From positions 96,278,315 to 96,342,314 of the forward strand of contig NC_079147.1 of NCBI RefSeq assembly GCF_945859685.1: a stretch of DNA of 64,000 nt, written 5' to 3'. This document shows positions 47,760 through 59,539 of this stretch, piece by piece; positions within the stretch are counted from its first letter, which is position 1; each line of letters begins with the position of its first letter. This stretch comes from Eupeodes corollae (Eukaryota > Arthropoda > Insecta > Diptera > Syrphidae). The notes beneath the pieces were generated by a model, which searched no databases, was not told the DNA's origin, and saw only the letters and a program-made list of their open reading frames with translations. Position numbers and translations under genes: made by a program.

Positions 47760-48260
47760 GCACAAAATTTCAATCCACTTCACAAAAATCACTCATATCG
47801 GCGAACGAAGCAACCAACAACAGTTTCTCCTGTATGTCGCGCCATCATAGCAGCGTCGCTTCGTCGTCGGACGCCATGCATGCTGAGGCATTACCATCAA
47901 AAAAGCAAACCAAAATAATATTCTCTTCAAGTGGAAATCCCTCCTCCCATGCCATCGCTATCGCACAACATTCATGGTGTTTAAACGGTATTGAGATTGT
48001 GAACAGTGATTACACAGGCACTCTCTTTTTCTCGGCCATCCACGACGCCACAGCGAGCAACGGCAGTCCAACGAACATTTAACTCTGCCCAACAACCATA
48101 GGCAGCCATGCATAAATCTGTTGGATAAGTGTGAGCGGAAGAGAAGAGCAACAGCGTATGCGAGAGAGAGGGATAAAAAAATAATGGCTGACTATGATGA
48201 GTGAACACACCGCACTAGCTATAACTGAGTAAGCAGAAGTAGGGGTGTCTTACGGTACAC
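47760..48260. promoter_or_regulatory. Promoter-like region (strand undecided)
   Basis: Base composition is clearly less AT-rich than its surroundings for about 500 bases, with CGTCGCTTCGTCGTCGG near 47853-47870, a GAGAGAGAG run at 48160-48169 (GAGA-type element), and CAACAACA tracts common in fly 5' leaders. The plus frame 47834-48082 (MSRHHSSVASSSDAMHAEAL...) and the minus frame 48208-47981 both run here but match nothing I know. If it is a promoter it could serve the minus-strand host gene with exons at 32.3 and 27.4 kb; that link is inference. Confidence 0.3.
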
Positions 48261-48795
48261 CAAAAAGTGATCTGCAGTCAGAGAAAGAACCATTGTCGGT
48301 CACTGTCTTAACTCTCGGAGTTACCATTCGAAAGTGAATCTGATCATCGATTGCGATTGACATTGTTTTGCTGAAGTCAGGCTATAATTTTATTTTATTA
48401 TTTATCTTTTTTTTCAAAGGTCACCACTCACTTTAACTGACGGCACTGACAGTTCTTCAAATACGAAAAACAGTCGTCTAGCCGGGGTACTAAATAATAC
48501 AGACATTGGGTGCATGTTGGTGGTAATATGCTTTTTGTGGCCTCGTAAAATTAAAATTTTAGGACTTTTTGACGAGTATTTAAACGATTGTAAAAGTTCG
48601 GTGTTCTTTTCTCCCCCCACATACCTCACCTCACCACACCAAACCTCCACTGCCTAGTGCCTATAACGAGAACCACAACAACAAAAGTAGATATATGTTA
48701 TGTTCCTGAAAAATTTAGTGCCAAACCTCAGCACTGCGCTGTAATAATACACAACATTTTATATCAAAGAGAAGGTAATTTAATGAGATTTAATA

Positions 48796-48842
48796 CGCTG
48801 ACTACTGACTGCTGAGCTGACGACTGACTACTGACACCGCCC
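48796..48842 (+). repeat. GACTACTGACTG-type tandem repeat
   Basis: Imperfect repeats of GACTACTGAC and CTGACGACTG units, about 45 bases. Confidence 0.6.
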
Positions 48843-48849
48843 TGGATCA

Positions 48850-50132
48850 TAGAATCTTATTTTCGATTTGGTTATGCATTAGGCATATGAGGGTTTTATT
48901 ATTATTTTTGTGTTTTTATTTTGTACCCCTCCTCGCTTGTTCGCACCTTAACCTCAAGCTTTTATTAGATTTTTGTTAAGTTTTATATTTTTATTATATT
49001 TCACCTTTTAGTTGGTGTAAATAAGAGTTTTATTTATTTATTGCGCGTATAATTAACACACAGTGTCGTGCGCTAGGTCTCCCTTTTTGATTTATTCGAT
49101 ATTTATTGGTTATTAAATAATAAACCGTTTGTTTTTTTTTTTTGGTTTTTTGATTGTGTGGTTGATTATTTTAATGTGCAATATTTATTGCGAGGAAGGT
49201 GAGATGGCCACGTGATTTTCCAGTAGTTTACTTTATTTTTTATTGATCTTAATGAATATATTTTTATGACATTTACCTACGAATTTAATTTAATGCTCTG
49301 CAATTTATTACTTTCTTTACGTTTTGACTGTTTTGGTTTTATTTTCTGTACTCGTTACGTATTTTTGTAGTTCTCTAGCACCCTCTCAAATGTGACAGAA
49401 CTGGATGGGTAATGTGGTAATAAAGTTTAAGAGTGATGATATTTTAGGACCGTCGCCGAAGGTGTTATAGTTGAATTGATTTGTTATATGAGAATCAAAG
49501 TTGTTAAAAAATTAAGTAAATGATGGTGCTAAAAAATTTTATAGGACCGAATGATGATGATAATTAGTTACGGTCTAGAAACTCAAGTGTGAGAATTAGT
49601 TTTTTTATCGACTTGATTAGGTACTATTAGAAATGAAACCGATTTAAAACACATTAAAACAATTAAAAGTCTTGATAAAAAAGTTGTTAAAACATAGAGA
49701 ATCTTGAATTTAACTTAGGACATAATAAATATTTATAACGTATTTTGAGTAGCATGCAATTGAGTGGTGAAAATAAAAGAATCAATAGATAAAATAGTAA
49801 ATACAAAATATGGGTCAAGAATTTAAGGTTTTTTAAAGTCTTTTGAGGGGACTGAAAATACAAAATAAAGTTATTCTTAATCTAGTTTTATGAAATATTT
49901 ATAATAAGTGAGAAGAACGTTTGTTAAAATCTCAATAGCATATAAAATTTAATCTTCAGTTCCATTTTGTAATGAGATTTTATTCTATGGAAAAATCTTC
50001 TGAAAACGCACTGTTACAATTTTTGATTAAATTATATTAAATGTAGACACTAAAAAACACAACAATTTGCATGTTGTATAGGTACAAAGTCCTTGGTATG
50101 TTTAATCACAGTTATTAATAGGTACAAAACTA
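48850..50132. other. No supported feature
   Basis: AT-rich with T-runs at 49130-49150. No motif or terminal repeat seen. Confidence 0.5.
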
Positions 50133-51352
50133 AAGGGTGTTCCAAAATTAACGCAAGATTTGAATTAAATAGAAAACGCCGTTTTTAGTCTTTTGATAGT
50201 TATATTTTTATTGACTCGTAAAGTACATAGGATAGGGTTATGTATGGAATAACACATTGGACAAATGGCCTCCACGGCTTTGCATGCACATGCGCACTCT
50301 CTTGTTGAAATTTTCCATGACCATTATGCATAAATCCTCCTTTAATGCACGGATGGTTGTGGGCTTGTTGACATAGACTTGTGATTTCAAATAACCCCAT
50401 AAAAAGAAGTCTAATGGTGTATAATGATATGATCTAGGAGGCCAATTTTGATCACCGAAACGAGAGAGTACACGACCTGGAAATGTCTCATGCAGTAATT
50501 GAATTGTTTCACGGGCTGTATGACATGTGGCACCGTCTTATCGAAACCATATATTAGACACATCATTATCATACAATTTTGGCAGAAAGAACTGTGTAAT
50601 CATGTCGCGATATCGAGCACCAGTAACAGTCACTCCTTGACCAGTATCATTTTCAACCAATTATGCCTCCAGCCCAAAATCCACACCATACAGTCACGCG
50701 TTGTGGATGAATTTGTTTTCGACAATCACATGTGGGTTCTCCGAACCCCAAATGCGGCAATTTTGGCGATTGACAAAGCCATCAAGATGAAAATGTGCTT
50801 CATCGCTTAGGATGTTTTGCTCGAAAAATCAGGGTCCTTTTGTTGATGTTCAATAATCCATTCAACGAACTCTCTTCTCTGTCCATGGTCATTAGGCTTC
50901 AATTGTTGTGTTAATTGAATTTTGTAAGCATGAAGACACAGATCTTTGGTGAGTATACGCTGAAGAGAGGCTCTTGAAATTCCTGTCCACGACGTCGAAT
51001 TGAGGTTCCTGGATTGTCAGCAACACTCTCACGCACTGCTTCGACAGTCACATTTGAACGGCTTGTTTTTAGACGACCAGTGTGTGAATTTTTAAATTAA
51101 TCTCTTCACAGTTGACGAAATTAAAACACCATTCTGACCATATTTTGTATGAAATTTTCGAACTGCAGCCGCCAAACTTTCACTATTTTTGAAATATTCT
51201 TTAATAATGAAGACACGTTGTTCTATCGTGTAACGCTCCATTTTAATAACCCTATACTGTTAGCTGTCAAATTGCTTTTTTTCAGGGTTGCCAACACATC
51301 ACAGCACAAATGGCGGCAAATTCAAATCTTGTGTTAATTTTGGGACACCCTT
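50133..51352 (-). mobile_element. Mariner, DD41D type (subfamily 4), near-identical ends
   Basis: A 1220 bp element. Left end AAGGGTGTTCCAAAATTAAC and right-end complement AAGGGTGTCCCAAAATTAAC agree over about 32 bases with two mismatches, and TA is present at both borders (50131-50132, 51353-51354). The ends are far better conserved than the ends of the other mariners here, which suggests the youngest mariner insertion in the window. Coding content is in the next entry. Confidence 0.92.
50200..51241 (-). pseudogene. DD41D mariner transposase, triad codons kept but frame broken
   Basis: ATG at 51241 (minus) opens MERYTIEQRVFIIKEYFKNS, the first helix-turn-helix. Frameshifts follow before ASLQRILTKDLCLHAYKIQL and NDHGQRREFVEWIIEHQQ. 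The catalytic Asp codons can all be read: SDEAHFHLDGFVNRQNCRIW, then DGATCHTARE (second) and YTPLDF (third) with 41 residues between them. However, WFQQDG is mutated to WFR-stop-DG, so the protein ends before the second Asp. The Cys-Asp-Leu of the third motif reads Tyr-His-Tyr. Non-functional, but the ends may still be recognised by a related transposase. Confidence 0.85.
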
Positions 51353-51789
51353 TATGTAATGGTGATTTTCGAGGATTTATCTTTGACTTGTTTAGGCCTC
51401 CAAGGGAGTCAGATGATATACAAATATGCACGGTACTGTAAGATACCTATGATTATTCGTTAGGGATCAGTTTTAGGAGCGATATTGTTTCCCTTGTACA
51501 TTAACTCGCTCTTTGCACTTAACCTCTTAGAGTAAAGCTTGAACCGCCTTTACGTCATGTGGCCCAAAAGTACCCTAGATAATGTTTTAATACTCATAAC
51601 TTTTTTTTATGTTTTTGATTTTATTTATATGGGATTAAAAATCAGTGAACGAAATTCTATTTTCTAATAATTTTGTGCGTTTCTATGATCACTGACTTAT
51701 AACATAATTTTGTCTGGATATAATTATGAAGCCTGGCATGGCGTCCATTCGTACACTATCAAATAATATGTAACAAAAATAGAATTAAT

Positions 51790-52530
51790 AATAATTTGCT
51801 CATTTTATTTGTATGGTTCTTCTTTTAGGTTGAAGACGTTGGTAAAGTCCTACGTGACGTGTTTCTGGTTTATATGTATGTCTTTTGCTCTTTAACAAAG
51901 CTGACATTTTACCTTTTGAAAGAAAGTCTCTCTGACTTTTCCCCATAAGGCGCATCCAAAGCTTTTTTTTCTCTTTTGGTCTGAGAACGGTCATTTATTT
52001 CACACTTCATGAGTTCCCCCGCTAGTACGATGAATAAATCGTTTCTGGATAAATGTTTGTTTTTCCTTGGTGGGTTGAAATATCGAAAAATTATAACAGT
52101 CACTATTGCTGCTACGTAAATAAGTCGTAAAATACTACGGTCGGCTGGCGTTGGGTTTAAGGTGTGCAGGATTAAATAAAAACAGGAAACATTGACTCCA
52201 GCTTTGGATGTCCAGTATCATCATGTGCCTTTCTCACATTTATGTGTCGACAGCAAAACACGTTGTGTTTTTTGCTTTGAAGCATAATTAACTAACGATA
52301 TTCTTTCAGAAAACCTAAAGATAGGTGAGTGGACTGCCCGTTACTGTTTCCTGTCATCAAGAAATTCCTTTACTACAGAGGTTTTTAGTACGTTACTTTT
52401 GTTTTCGCGGATTTATCAGAACATAGTATTATTTTTGTATAGAGCAACTTTAAACCCAAGTCCACAGGCGTGTGGAGGTTATCGATTGTAACGTTGCGCT
52501 TGATCATCATTCACATCCTAAGATATCAGC
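51790..52530 (-). pseudogene. PiggyBac-like transposase fossil
   Basis: Minus strand, several frames: RNVTIDNLHTPVDLGLKLLY (about 52505-52445; the Asp in IDN aligns with a catalytic Asp of piggyBac). After a few shifts come PEFLDDRK-like sequence, LVNYASKQKTQRVLLSTHK (about 52300-52240), TGHPKAGVNVS where relatives have a GGVDxLD motif (Asp apparently replaced by Asn), and a QRQPTVVFYDLF helix. Then VIIFRYFNPPRKNKHLSRND (about 52095-52035) and the start of the cysteine-rich C-terminal domain (KSKRHTYKPETRHV, about 51890-51840), which has lost most cysteines. No TTAA-flanked inverted ends were found. Assignment is by motif wording and order. Confidence 0.75.
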
Positions 52531-52673
52531 CCTCTAGTTATAACTCATTTTTATTTTAGTGGTTCCAATAAAATTTAGTGCAAAGTACTATTTTACATTT
52601 ACAGCCAAAACTGTCAATTTTAATTGAATAATAAATAATGAACCTTTGTATACGCATACACATAACTTTTGAC

Positions 52674-53834
52674 CAATTGACGATCGAGGGGGGTCATATG
52701 AGCCAAAAAGCATGTACAGTTAAGTTGTATAAGTAAAGATTTCATTTAAACATTTATTAGTAATTTAACGACATTCACCAAAAAGTGGTTTGCTATCAAA
52801 AACAACTCAAATTTTGATTTTCGATTAATTTAGAATTTGAAAAGCTTTAGTCATGCTTTAAATTATTTTCATAAGAATTGTTTCTAAGAAAAAGAGCAAA
52901 TATTCACGTTCTTAAGAAGAACCCTTGAATAAGAGATCATCAATTTTATATTAAGTTGCCTTTGAATTCCTTAAACTAGCCTTCAATTTTATTATTACAT
53001 TTTTTTGACACACATAAATTGTGATTATTAAAGTGATTTTTACTGCGACATATGGGAACTATATATAGCAAGTTTTTCATTATTAAACAATTTCAAACTA
53101 GAGTTTTTAATCAAATATGACGTTTCGAAGGTAGAGAAGTCGAAAAAAGTTGGTACCGCGATTCCTTCCGTCTGTCTGTCTTTCCTGGCCCCTAGAGTCC
53201 AAATAATTGTGTGGATTGAAATTAAGATTTTCAGCCGGTTAGTGTAAGGAGTACGAAAAATAACAGCAGTCCCCACACACATACATAGTTGACGACTTTA
53301 TAAGATCAAAATACGAGTAAGCAGATTGATAACGATAGTATTAAGAGACTCAAGTAAATTGAGTTCGAAAAAACTAAGTCAAAAAAAGCCCGACATTTTT
53401 ACAAATCAGATCCCCTTTCATTTTCTGGATTTTTAAATTATTGCAGAGTTCTTCGCATTAATAGAAATGAAAACAAGAAAAGTGTGTTTTGTTTTTGGAA
53501 AAACGCAACGTTTTAAAACAATTGACTACATTTCTGCGCGAAATGCACCAAAAACCTTCTAAGCTATTGCATTTAAGCTCTCAAATATGGCATATTTAGA
53601 CAACTGTTCGAATCTTGGAATGCTTTCATATGAGTCATCCTAATTAAATAGTTAAACCATACCTTGCTGGACAACAGTGTTCTAAATAGTTTGATAGCTA
53701 AAGTTGTCATTATAGCAAATATTAAATTTTGTTAGCATCCTTTACAAAACATTAAAGAACATTTTTAAGCGGTGAGTAAAAACTCATGTAAGTGTGTGAC
53801 CCCCCCCCTGATCAGCCGTCTGGATCCGCCATTG
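52674..53834. mobile_element. Possible hAT-like non-autonomous element
   Basis: Left border CAATTGACGATCGAGGGGGG and right border (complement) CAATGGCGGATCCAGACGGC, then CTGATCAGGGGGGGGTCA. They share CAAT, GATC and GGGGGGTCA with a 14-base length difference. CAATGGCGGATCCAGA-type ends are common in arthropod hAT-like elements. The flanking 8-mers agree at only 5 of 8 positions. No transposase coding is visible inside; the minus frame 53282-53040 is unassigned. Confidence 0.3.
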
Positions 53835-56148
53835 CTTGAGAACCCAGTAAAACGGTTGCATTTGTACTAATTAGGGCAAACCGGAAATGCTTATCAAACA
53901 AAGATTTGCGAGAAATTTTAAACTTATAGTTTCTGCCAGTTTTCAAATCAAACAAATTTAAGAATATGTTTTCGAATGACTTCAAAAATTAATTTTCTAT
54001 TAAAATTTTAACTTTATTTATCTTAATAATTTAGCATTGATTTGAAAAAAAAATACCGAAAACATTGTGGGAACAATTGGACCACATCAAAGATTGTATC
54101 GATTTTTGCCGTGAGAAGGTTTAAAGCAATTGTCCATTGGACTAACTTTTTGATATTAATTCATATCTCAATAACACACATTTAATCAAAATTAAACCAT
54201 TATTATTTTTAAATAACGGTTCGCAAGAAAGATTTGTCATAAGTCAAGCTGAAATCCACGATTCTCGTTCTCCCAAGAGTAGGATATTCTTAATGTTTGT
54301 CAATTATATATGTAGTTTTAAAATGCTCAAAAATTTGTAATCAAGCCTGAAAACCGTAACTTTCAGTTTTATACGAATTTATAATTTAATTGGAAACTCT
54401 GCTAATTGGTATTGTACCATTGAAACAATACCATTTCAATTTGTATTCGATCTCCTAGCGTCATTCTTTCAACAAGATTCGTTTATTTTCCTGGTTTGTT
54501 CTATCAACATAAAGATCTGGCTGTTAGACTTGACATATTTGGACTTTGACTTACAAACTTATCGAATATTAAACTAATAATTTTGTTCATTATAATATTT
54601 TCCATCTATTTCAGAAGCATTGCGAATTCAATGTTAATGTACCGTATTAATTAAGTAGAGCGCTATCCATTTTTATTTTTCAAGGAGTATACAATAATTT
54701 TTGATTATTTTTATTGAAAACAGAATGAGACATTATTTTCTTTAAAAAATAACAGAAATAGATGAAAATGAATGCCCAAGAGCTTTATTAAACCACTCTG
54801 AATCAGGCTTTTGCTTACTTCACTGTGCAAGTCAACCGCAAGTCTTCTAACACTTTAATACACTTTTAAAGTAAAATATCAATATGGATTATGTTAAAAT
54901 AGTTTGGCAATGACTTTTAAGTCTTAAATAAATATGCTATGAACTTTTTTGTGTTAAAAGTCTTAATGTGTCAAAACAATTAGGAGTCAATTTCTTCTAC
55001 AAAAATTCTTCGAAAGTTTTTTGAAGCCAATTCCTTCACAAAGTTCTAAGATAATATTTATACTCGATCTTCTAACTCTCAGTTTATCTTTTAAATTTTG
55101 TTTCAAAAATATTTAGATCTCGAGTATTTTTCTTCACTATCTATTATTTCATTAGAACAGAGAAAATTAATCGTCTAATAAATCGAAGTTTTATCTCAAA
55201 CTGGATCTTAATCAGAGTACTAACGCTCAAGAATTTGATGAAGAAGTCAGGTAGAACTCAGCTGTGTTCTATTTTTTCAATAAACCGAATTTTAGAGACT
55301 AGAACTTTGTCACAAAATTAGGCGTTAGATTACTTAACGCTGTTCTTGACTCCTTAGTTTATGGCAACATTTTTGGACCATCGGGAAGCTTTGAAAAGCG
55401 GATTTCAGAATAATTAAGGTAAATAATCTTTTCTACCACGTGCTTCTTTCGAATTTATTTCATAAAGGGCTTCCTAAAACTAATAAACTAAGATACAATT
55501 AATTTGTGAAGCAAACCGGGAATACTTTTCCTACAAATTTCATTTATTAAAATACTTCATATGAGCTACATTTACTATTTTAATATTATGACTTACATTT
55601 ATCAATTCTTCCAACTAAATGCAAGTACTCATAAGATAAATTAATCCTAAAGGTTCAATATGAAGCTTTCATTTTATTTATCTAGAACCATTTAAATATA
55701 TTTATAGAACATTCATTACTTTGAAAATTTTAACAAAATACCATCGCAAGTCAACTCTTAGTACTCTGCTTTAAAGATTTCTTAAAGTTCTGAGTTACAA
55801 GTTTTATTTATGATTCAAAATACCAACTTATATCCTGTAATTTCCATTTTAAAAGTAAACAAATGTTGGTAAAATCAAGGTTTTTCCAAAAATGTGCTTC
55901 AAAAACCTTTTGCGCCAACTTACATGACAGCAGTTTTGCAAACCACTTAATTATGGCACCGTCATTGAGGTTTCAATTTTCCAATGACCAATTTTAAATG
56001 ACACTGACATATTTTATACTCAAGTTAAGAACATAATGTAATTAACTTTTCAAGTATATGAAGTGGGTTTAACTTAACAATGCAACTACTAAACGAATTT
56101 CCCTCCCACATCGCATCAAGTAGGAAGGTTGTTAAGGTATACAAAACC

Positions 56149-56283
56149 ATGTGCCTGTCTTATTTATTATTAATGATGATACTCGCATACAACATCTGCC
56201 AAACAAAAGAAAACATTAAGGCTGACATTTATGGCCATTCGTCGACGTTGAGTCGTCCATTGGTGATGCGCTCATCCGTACAG
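56149..56283 (+). CDS. Candidate first coding exon with signal peptide-like start
   Basis: ATG in the context AAACCATGTG opens MCLSYLLLMMILAYNICQTK, a basic-poor but strongly hydrophobic N-terminus like a signal peptide. It continues ENIKADIYGHSSTLS and RPLVMRSSVQ to CAG|GTATAT at 56283/56284, a usable splice donor in phase 0. The frame stays open only to 56322 beyond the donor. No downstream exon was identified and the protein is not recognised; it may be chance. Confidence 0.22.
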
Positions 56284-56937
56284 GTATATCTGTCAACAGC
56301 AACCATCTTTATTTGTACCTGACATCATTCGCCGGTTCAAAAGGGGATAAATTAAAAATATCGTCTCATACCGCGTATTTTAATACGTTTACATATTTAT
56401 GAAGAAATCTATAGCATTGTTTTCAGTTTAACTTTTGATCATTAAGGTATGCCGCTTCGCGTTGTCAATCGACATCACTGATTAAATCGTAAAAATAATA
56501 AAAATATGCTATCGGCAATACCTTTTCCTGTAAATAAAAGCGATGTGTTCTAGGTCCTTTAAAATCCACCATGACGATATAATATATAGGGAATAATCAG
56601 ATAGGGCTTGAGGAAGATCCAAAAATAAATTAAAAAAATTATATCAATTTTATAATTCGAAATCATCAGCTTCGTTCCCATGATGGCGGACTTTGAGTTG
56701 ATTGCGTATATCGACCATTGACCGTCCGCGTCGTCTACCCATATCCTATCCCATATGTATAACAAAATAATGCCACTTTGACTATTAATGATTCGCTTGA
56801 TTTTTTACGGTCCCCGAAAGCAACTCAAAATCGATTTCGATTCCAATGAAGAACATCAACATTATACGATTACATTCAACCTCTATATAGATACAAATAA
56901 TATAATTATTGTATCTTATAGATATAGTTTGAAAAGG

Positions 56938-56964
56938 AAGGTAGGCATAAAATATGCCTACCTT
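56938..56964. repeat. Perfect 12-bp hairpin
   Basis: AAGGTAGGCATA, loop AAA, TATGCCTACCTT. Stem has 12 pairs, no mismatch. Too short for a microRNA precursor; might be a snap-back scar or a binding palindrome. Confidence 0.8.
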
Positions 56965-57704
56965 TGGGTAAAGTTATAGTATCTCGGATCTGCATAATGA
57001 AGTTATCAGAATATTCTTTTTTTTTTTTGTATATTATGGAAAAATTTATGCAGCTATTAAATTTCATATGAGCGAGCATATACTTATACATACATATTAA
57101 CACATATAAGTTTAGAGATAATATGGCTGGTGGTGGGGCTGGCTGATGACAGACGAGCCAAACACGTTCCAGGAATATTTAATGAAATAACCAGAATTAC
57201 TTAAAGGCTAAGCTGGTTTAACTTTGAAGGGTGCGCTGGCTGTGTTGTGCACGAACGCACCTAAGTAGGTATACAATTAAATACATTTGCAACTAAAACT
57301 ATTAGGTACTTAGATACTTTTACAAAATTTTGAGTGGCAATGGTAAAAATATATATGTATTCAAACAACCGGCAAACATTAAATGAATTAAATTTTCAAA
57401 AGCATTTCTTTGATATTGATGTTGTAACGGCAGCTGGTGTCCGAGTGCATGTCAGGCACATTAAATGTGTCTTTTAAATTCTAAATGCCTTAACTTATGC
57501 GTTTCTATATTGGAGCATTAGGGTAGGAATATTTTTAGTTCGACTCGATGTACGAGTATAACCAAAGGTTGATTTTGGTATCATTTTCTTTAAATAAAGA
57601 TACAGAACTCAACATGAAAACCAGATTCTAAAAACCAAACCAAACACGAGTTTTCCAATAAGTGGTATTTATTTTAAATCGGATCGATTTAACTTTAACT
57701 TTTT

Positions 57705-58080
57705 GAGGATGCATTATCAACTGGTGAACCTCGCGTGGGTTGGTGTGTCGTCCCATATATGGCAATTTTGCTTGTTAACACCATTCATCCAAAAACGCAC
57801 CTCCTCTCTAATGGCTTAATCACAAACAAATCAAAGCCTAGTCAGCGAACAAACAGCGTTGTCTATGGTCGTGAACTTTGAGCTCCTGGGTTAGTTGGAT
57901 CTTGTACGGGTGTTAGCCCAATTCCCGACGCAAAATTCGCCAAGCTGAAGTCTGCGAAAGGCTGACTTCTTGTGTTTGAAGTTTGAAGTACTAGTGTCAG
58001 GGATAGAGCATTCACATAAACCTTTTATGGCCAAAAGTGAATAATTCTTCAGTAATTTACAAGTTCGAAAATCTCTCTTA
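57705..58080 (-). pseudogene. Mariner (subfamily 3) fragment
   Basis: Minus strand: near 57960 LQLGEFCVG in a shifted frame of the copy at 62400 (TTTCGCAGACTTC...), then CGCTGACTAGGCTTTG, and GCAAAATTGCCATATATGGG corresponding to VNKQNCHIWDDT, ending near 57710. The closest relative is 62400-63370; both share the wording GAGCTCAAAGTT at their inner part. The third catalytic region is absent. Confidence 0.75.
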
Positions 58081-58269
58081 TTCCAACTATACATACCATG
58101 ACTTAATCATCATTCGGTAGCACAGTGCTCTCGAATAAATGAGGTCCAATGACATGGTCATTTTAAGCTCCATGGCATGGCCATGGAATCTTAAAAAAAA
58201 TTGGAACATTGAACTTAATTAAGGATAAATATTGAAACATTTATGAATCACCATTACGTCACGAATGAA

Positions 58270-59330
58270 CATAACGCCAGATAAACTTCTTTGAATGTTG
58301 AGAGGCATGATTCACAATAATTTACATCTTGTTCCATAGAAAGGCATATATTTATTCCAATAATTAAGCTTTTTCATTAATACTCTAGTAAATCTGTTTT
58401 GAATTTTTCAATTCTTAAATGATGAACTTTATACAAAGGGCACCAAATAGTGCTACGATACTCAAGATTGGATCTTTCATACGCGTAAAACAGACATTTC
58501 AAAGTATGTATATTGTATATGTATCAGCGAACTCTTTTGAATTGCTTAAGGTAAATTCCAGCATTAAGTTACTTTTTGCTACTAAAACATCTTTATTTAA
58601 TAAAAAAAACAAGTTTTTGGGGCAAGGTCCTTTTAAGAGGTTACTGTTACGATTTCGAAAACAAATTAAACTTCGATGTTTTGTAATATTAAGGTGTTAG
58701 GAGCTAATCAAACACCGATTCGATAATCTTCTTGTAATAAAATGAAATCCTGTTCGGGTTTTAAACAACGAAAGACTTTTAAATCATCCGCAGGCAAGAA
58801 AAACTTTGAATTTAAAAATACGTTGGGAATATCATTGATAAATAATAAGAAAAAAAAGAGGACTGAGATGGTTTCCTTGAGGTACTCCCGAACATATTAA
58901 ATACGATTCTTAAAATATGGATATCTCCATGTTGAAAAGTAAGAGTGGAAACCTATCTTTGACATAGAATTGATATTCCTTTTCTCAAGTCCATTTGTTA
59001 CATCATTAGAAAAAATATCAGGTTTGTGCTAGTAGATCTTCCAGCAACAAAAGCATGTTGATTTTAAGGATTGGAGGTAATCTTTCGTAAATTTATTTTT
59101 CAAAAACTTTTGGCATTGTTGATTGTTAGAAACTTACTGTCTATTGCTTGATTTTAAATTGGAGTAATTCCATAAAGTTTCCATTTATTTAAAAAAACAC
59201 CACTTTCAAAGGACCGATTAAAAATTATTTGTTAAAGAACTGCAATTACTCTAGCAAACCTCTGTAGGATAAAAAGAGCGATTCCATTCATAGATCAGGT
59301 GAAGATATGGAATTGTGGCGAACTAGAATA
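58270..59330 (-). pseudogene. LINE (family D) reverse transcriptase, broken
   Basis: Minus strand from about 59100: AKSFEK-like residues, DVTNGLEKRNINSMSKIGFH, then SGVPQGNHLSPLFF (RT motif B), a one-base shift, LFINDIPNVFLNSKFF, LPADDLKVFR (motif C, where the aromatic residue before ADD is Pro) and PEQDFILLQEDYRIGV (about 58890-58710). The thumb segment ERSNLEYRSTIWCPLYKVHH lies at about 58480-58420. This is a Jockey/BS-like RT, different from family A, and lies head to head with the family A copy that starts near 59540. Confidence 0.8.
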
Positions 59331-59539
59331 GAAGTGCCATTTGGTTGTTTTTAGGGATTATAAATTTCCAAAAACAAAAAATTCAATTACTGCTGGAGAC
59401 ATTTACAAGTCTTTATTAACCTCAACAGGATGCATAAATAAGATGAAGCAGGTCCCCGGAGTACATAAAGGTGATAATTTGCCTAAGAAAACCTTCTTCA
59501 TTATTGATACGGCTGAATCACTTTTTTGTTAGGTTAGAA

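Larger units (their letters stand above)
53835..57700. other. Mostly unassigned
   Basis: AT-rich DNA without transposon motifs. Contains the candidate first exon at 56149-56283 and the perfect hairpin at 56938-56964. The frames at 56559-56979 are short and unassigned. Confidence 0.45.

Noticed and set aside
47834..48082. 82-codon frame MSRHHSSVASSSD...
   Set aside because: Lies in a less AT-rich promoter-like region where long frames are expected by chance; no recognisable domain.
52309..52330. Mini-exon between TTCTTTCAG and GTGAGTGG on the plus strand
   Set aside because: Lies in antisense of the piggyBac fossil; the splice-like words look accidental.
58419..58700. 93-codon plus frame
   Set aside because: Antisense shadow of the LINE D thumb region; the minus strand reads ERSNLEYRSTIWCP.
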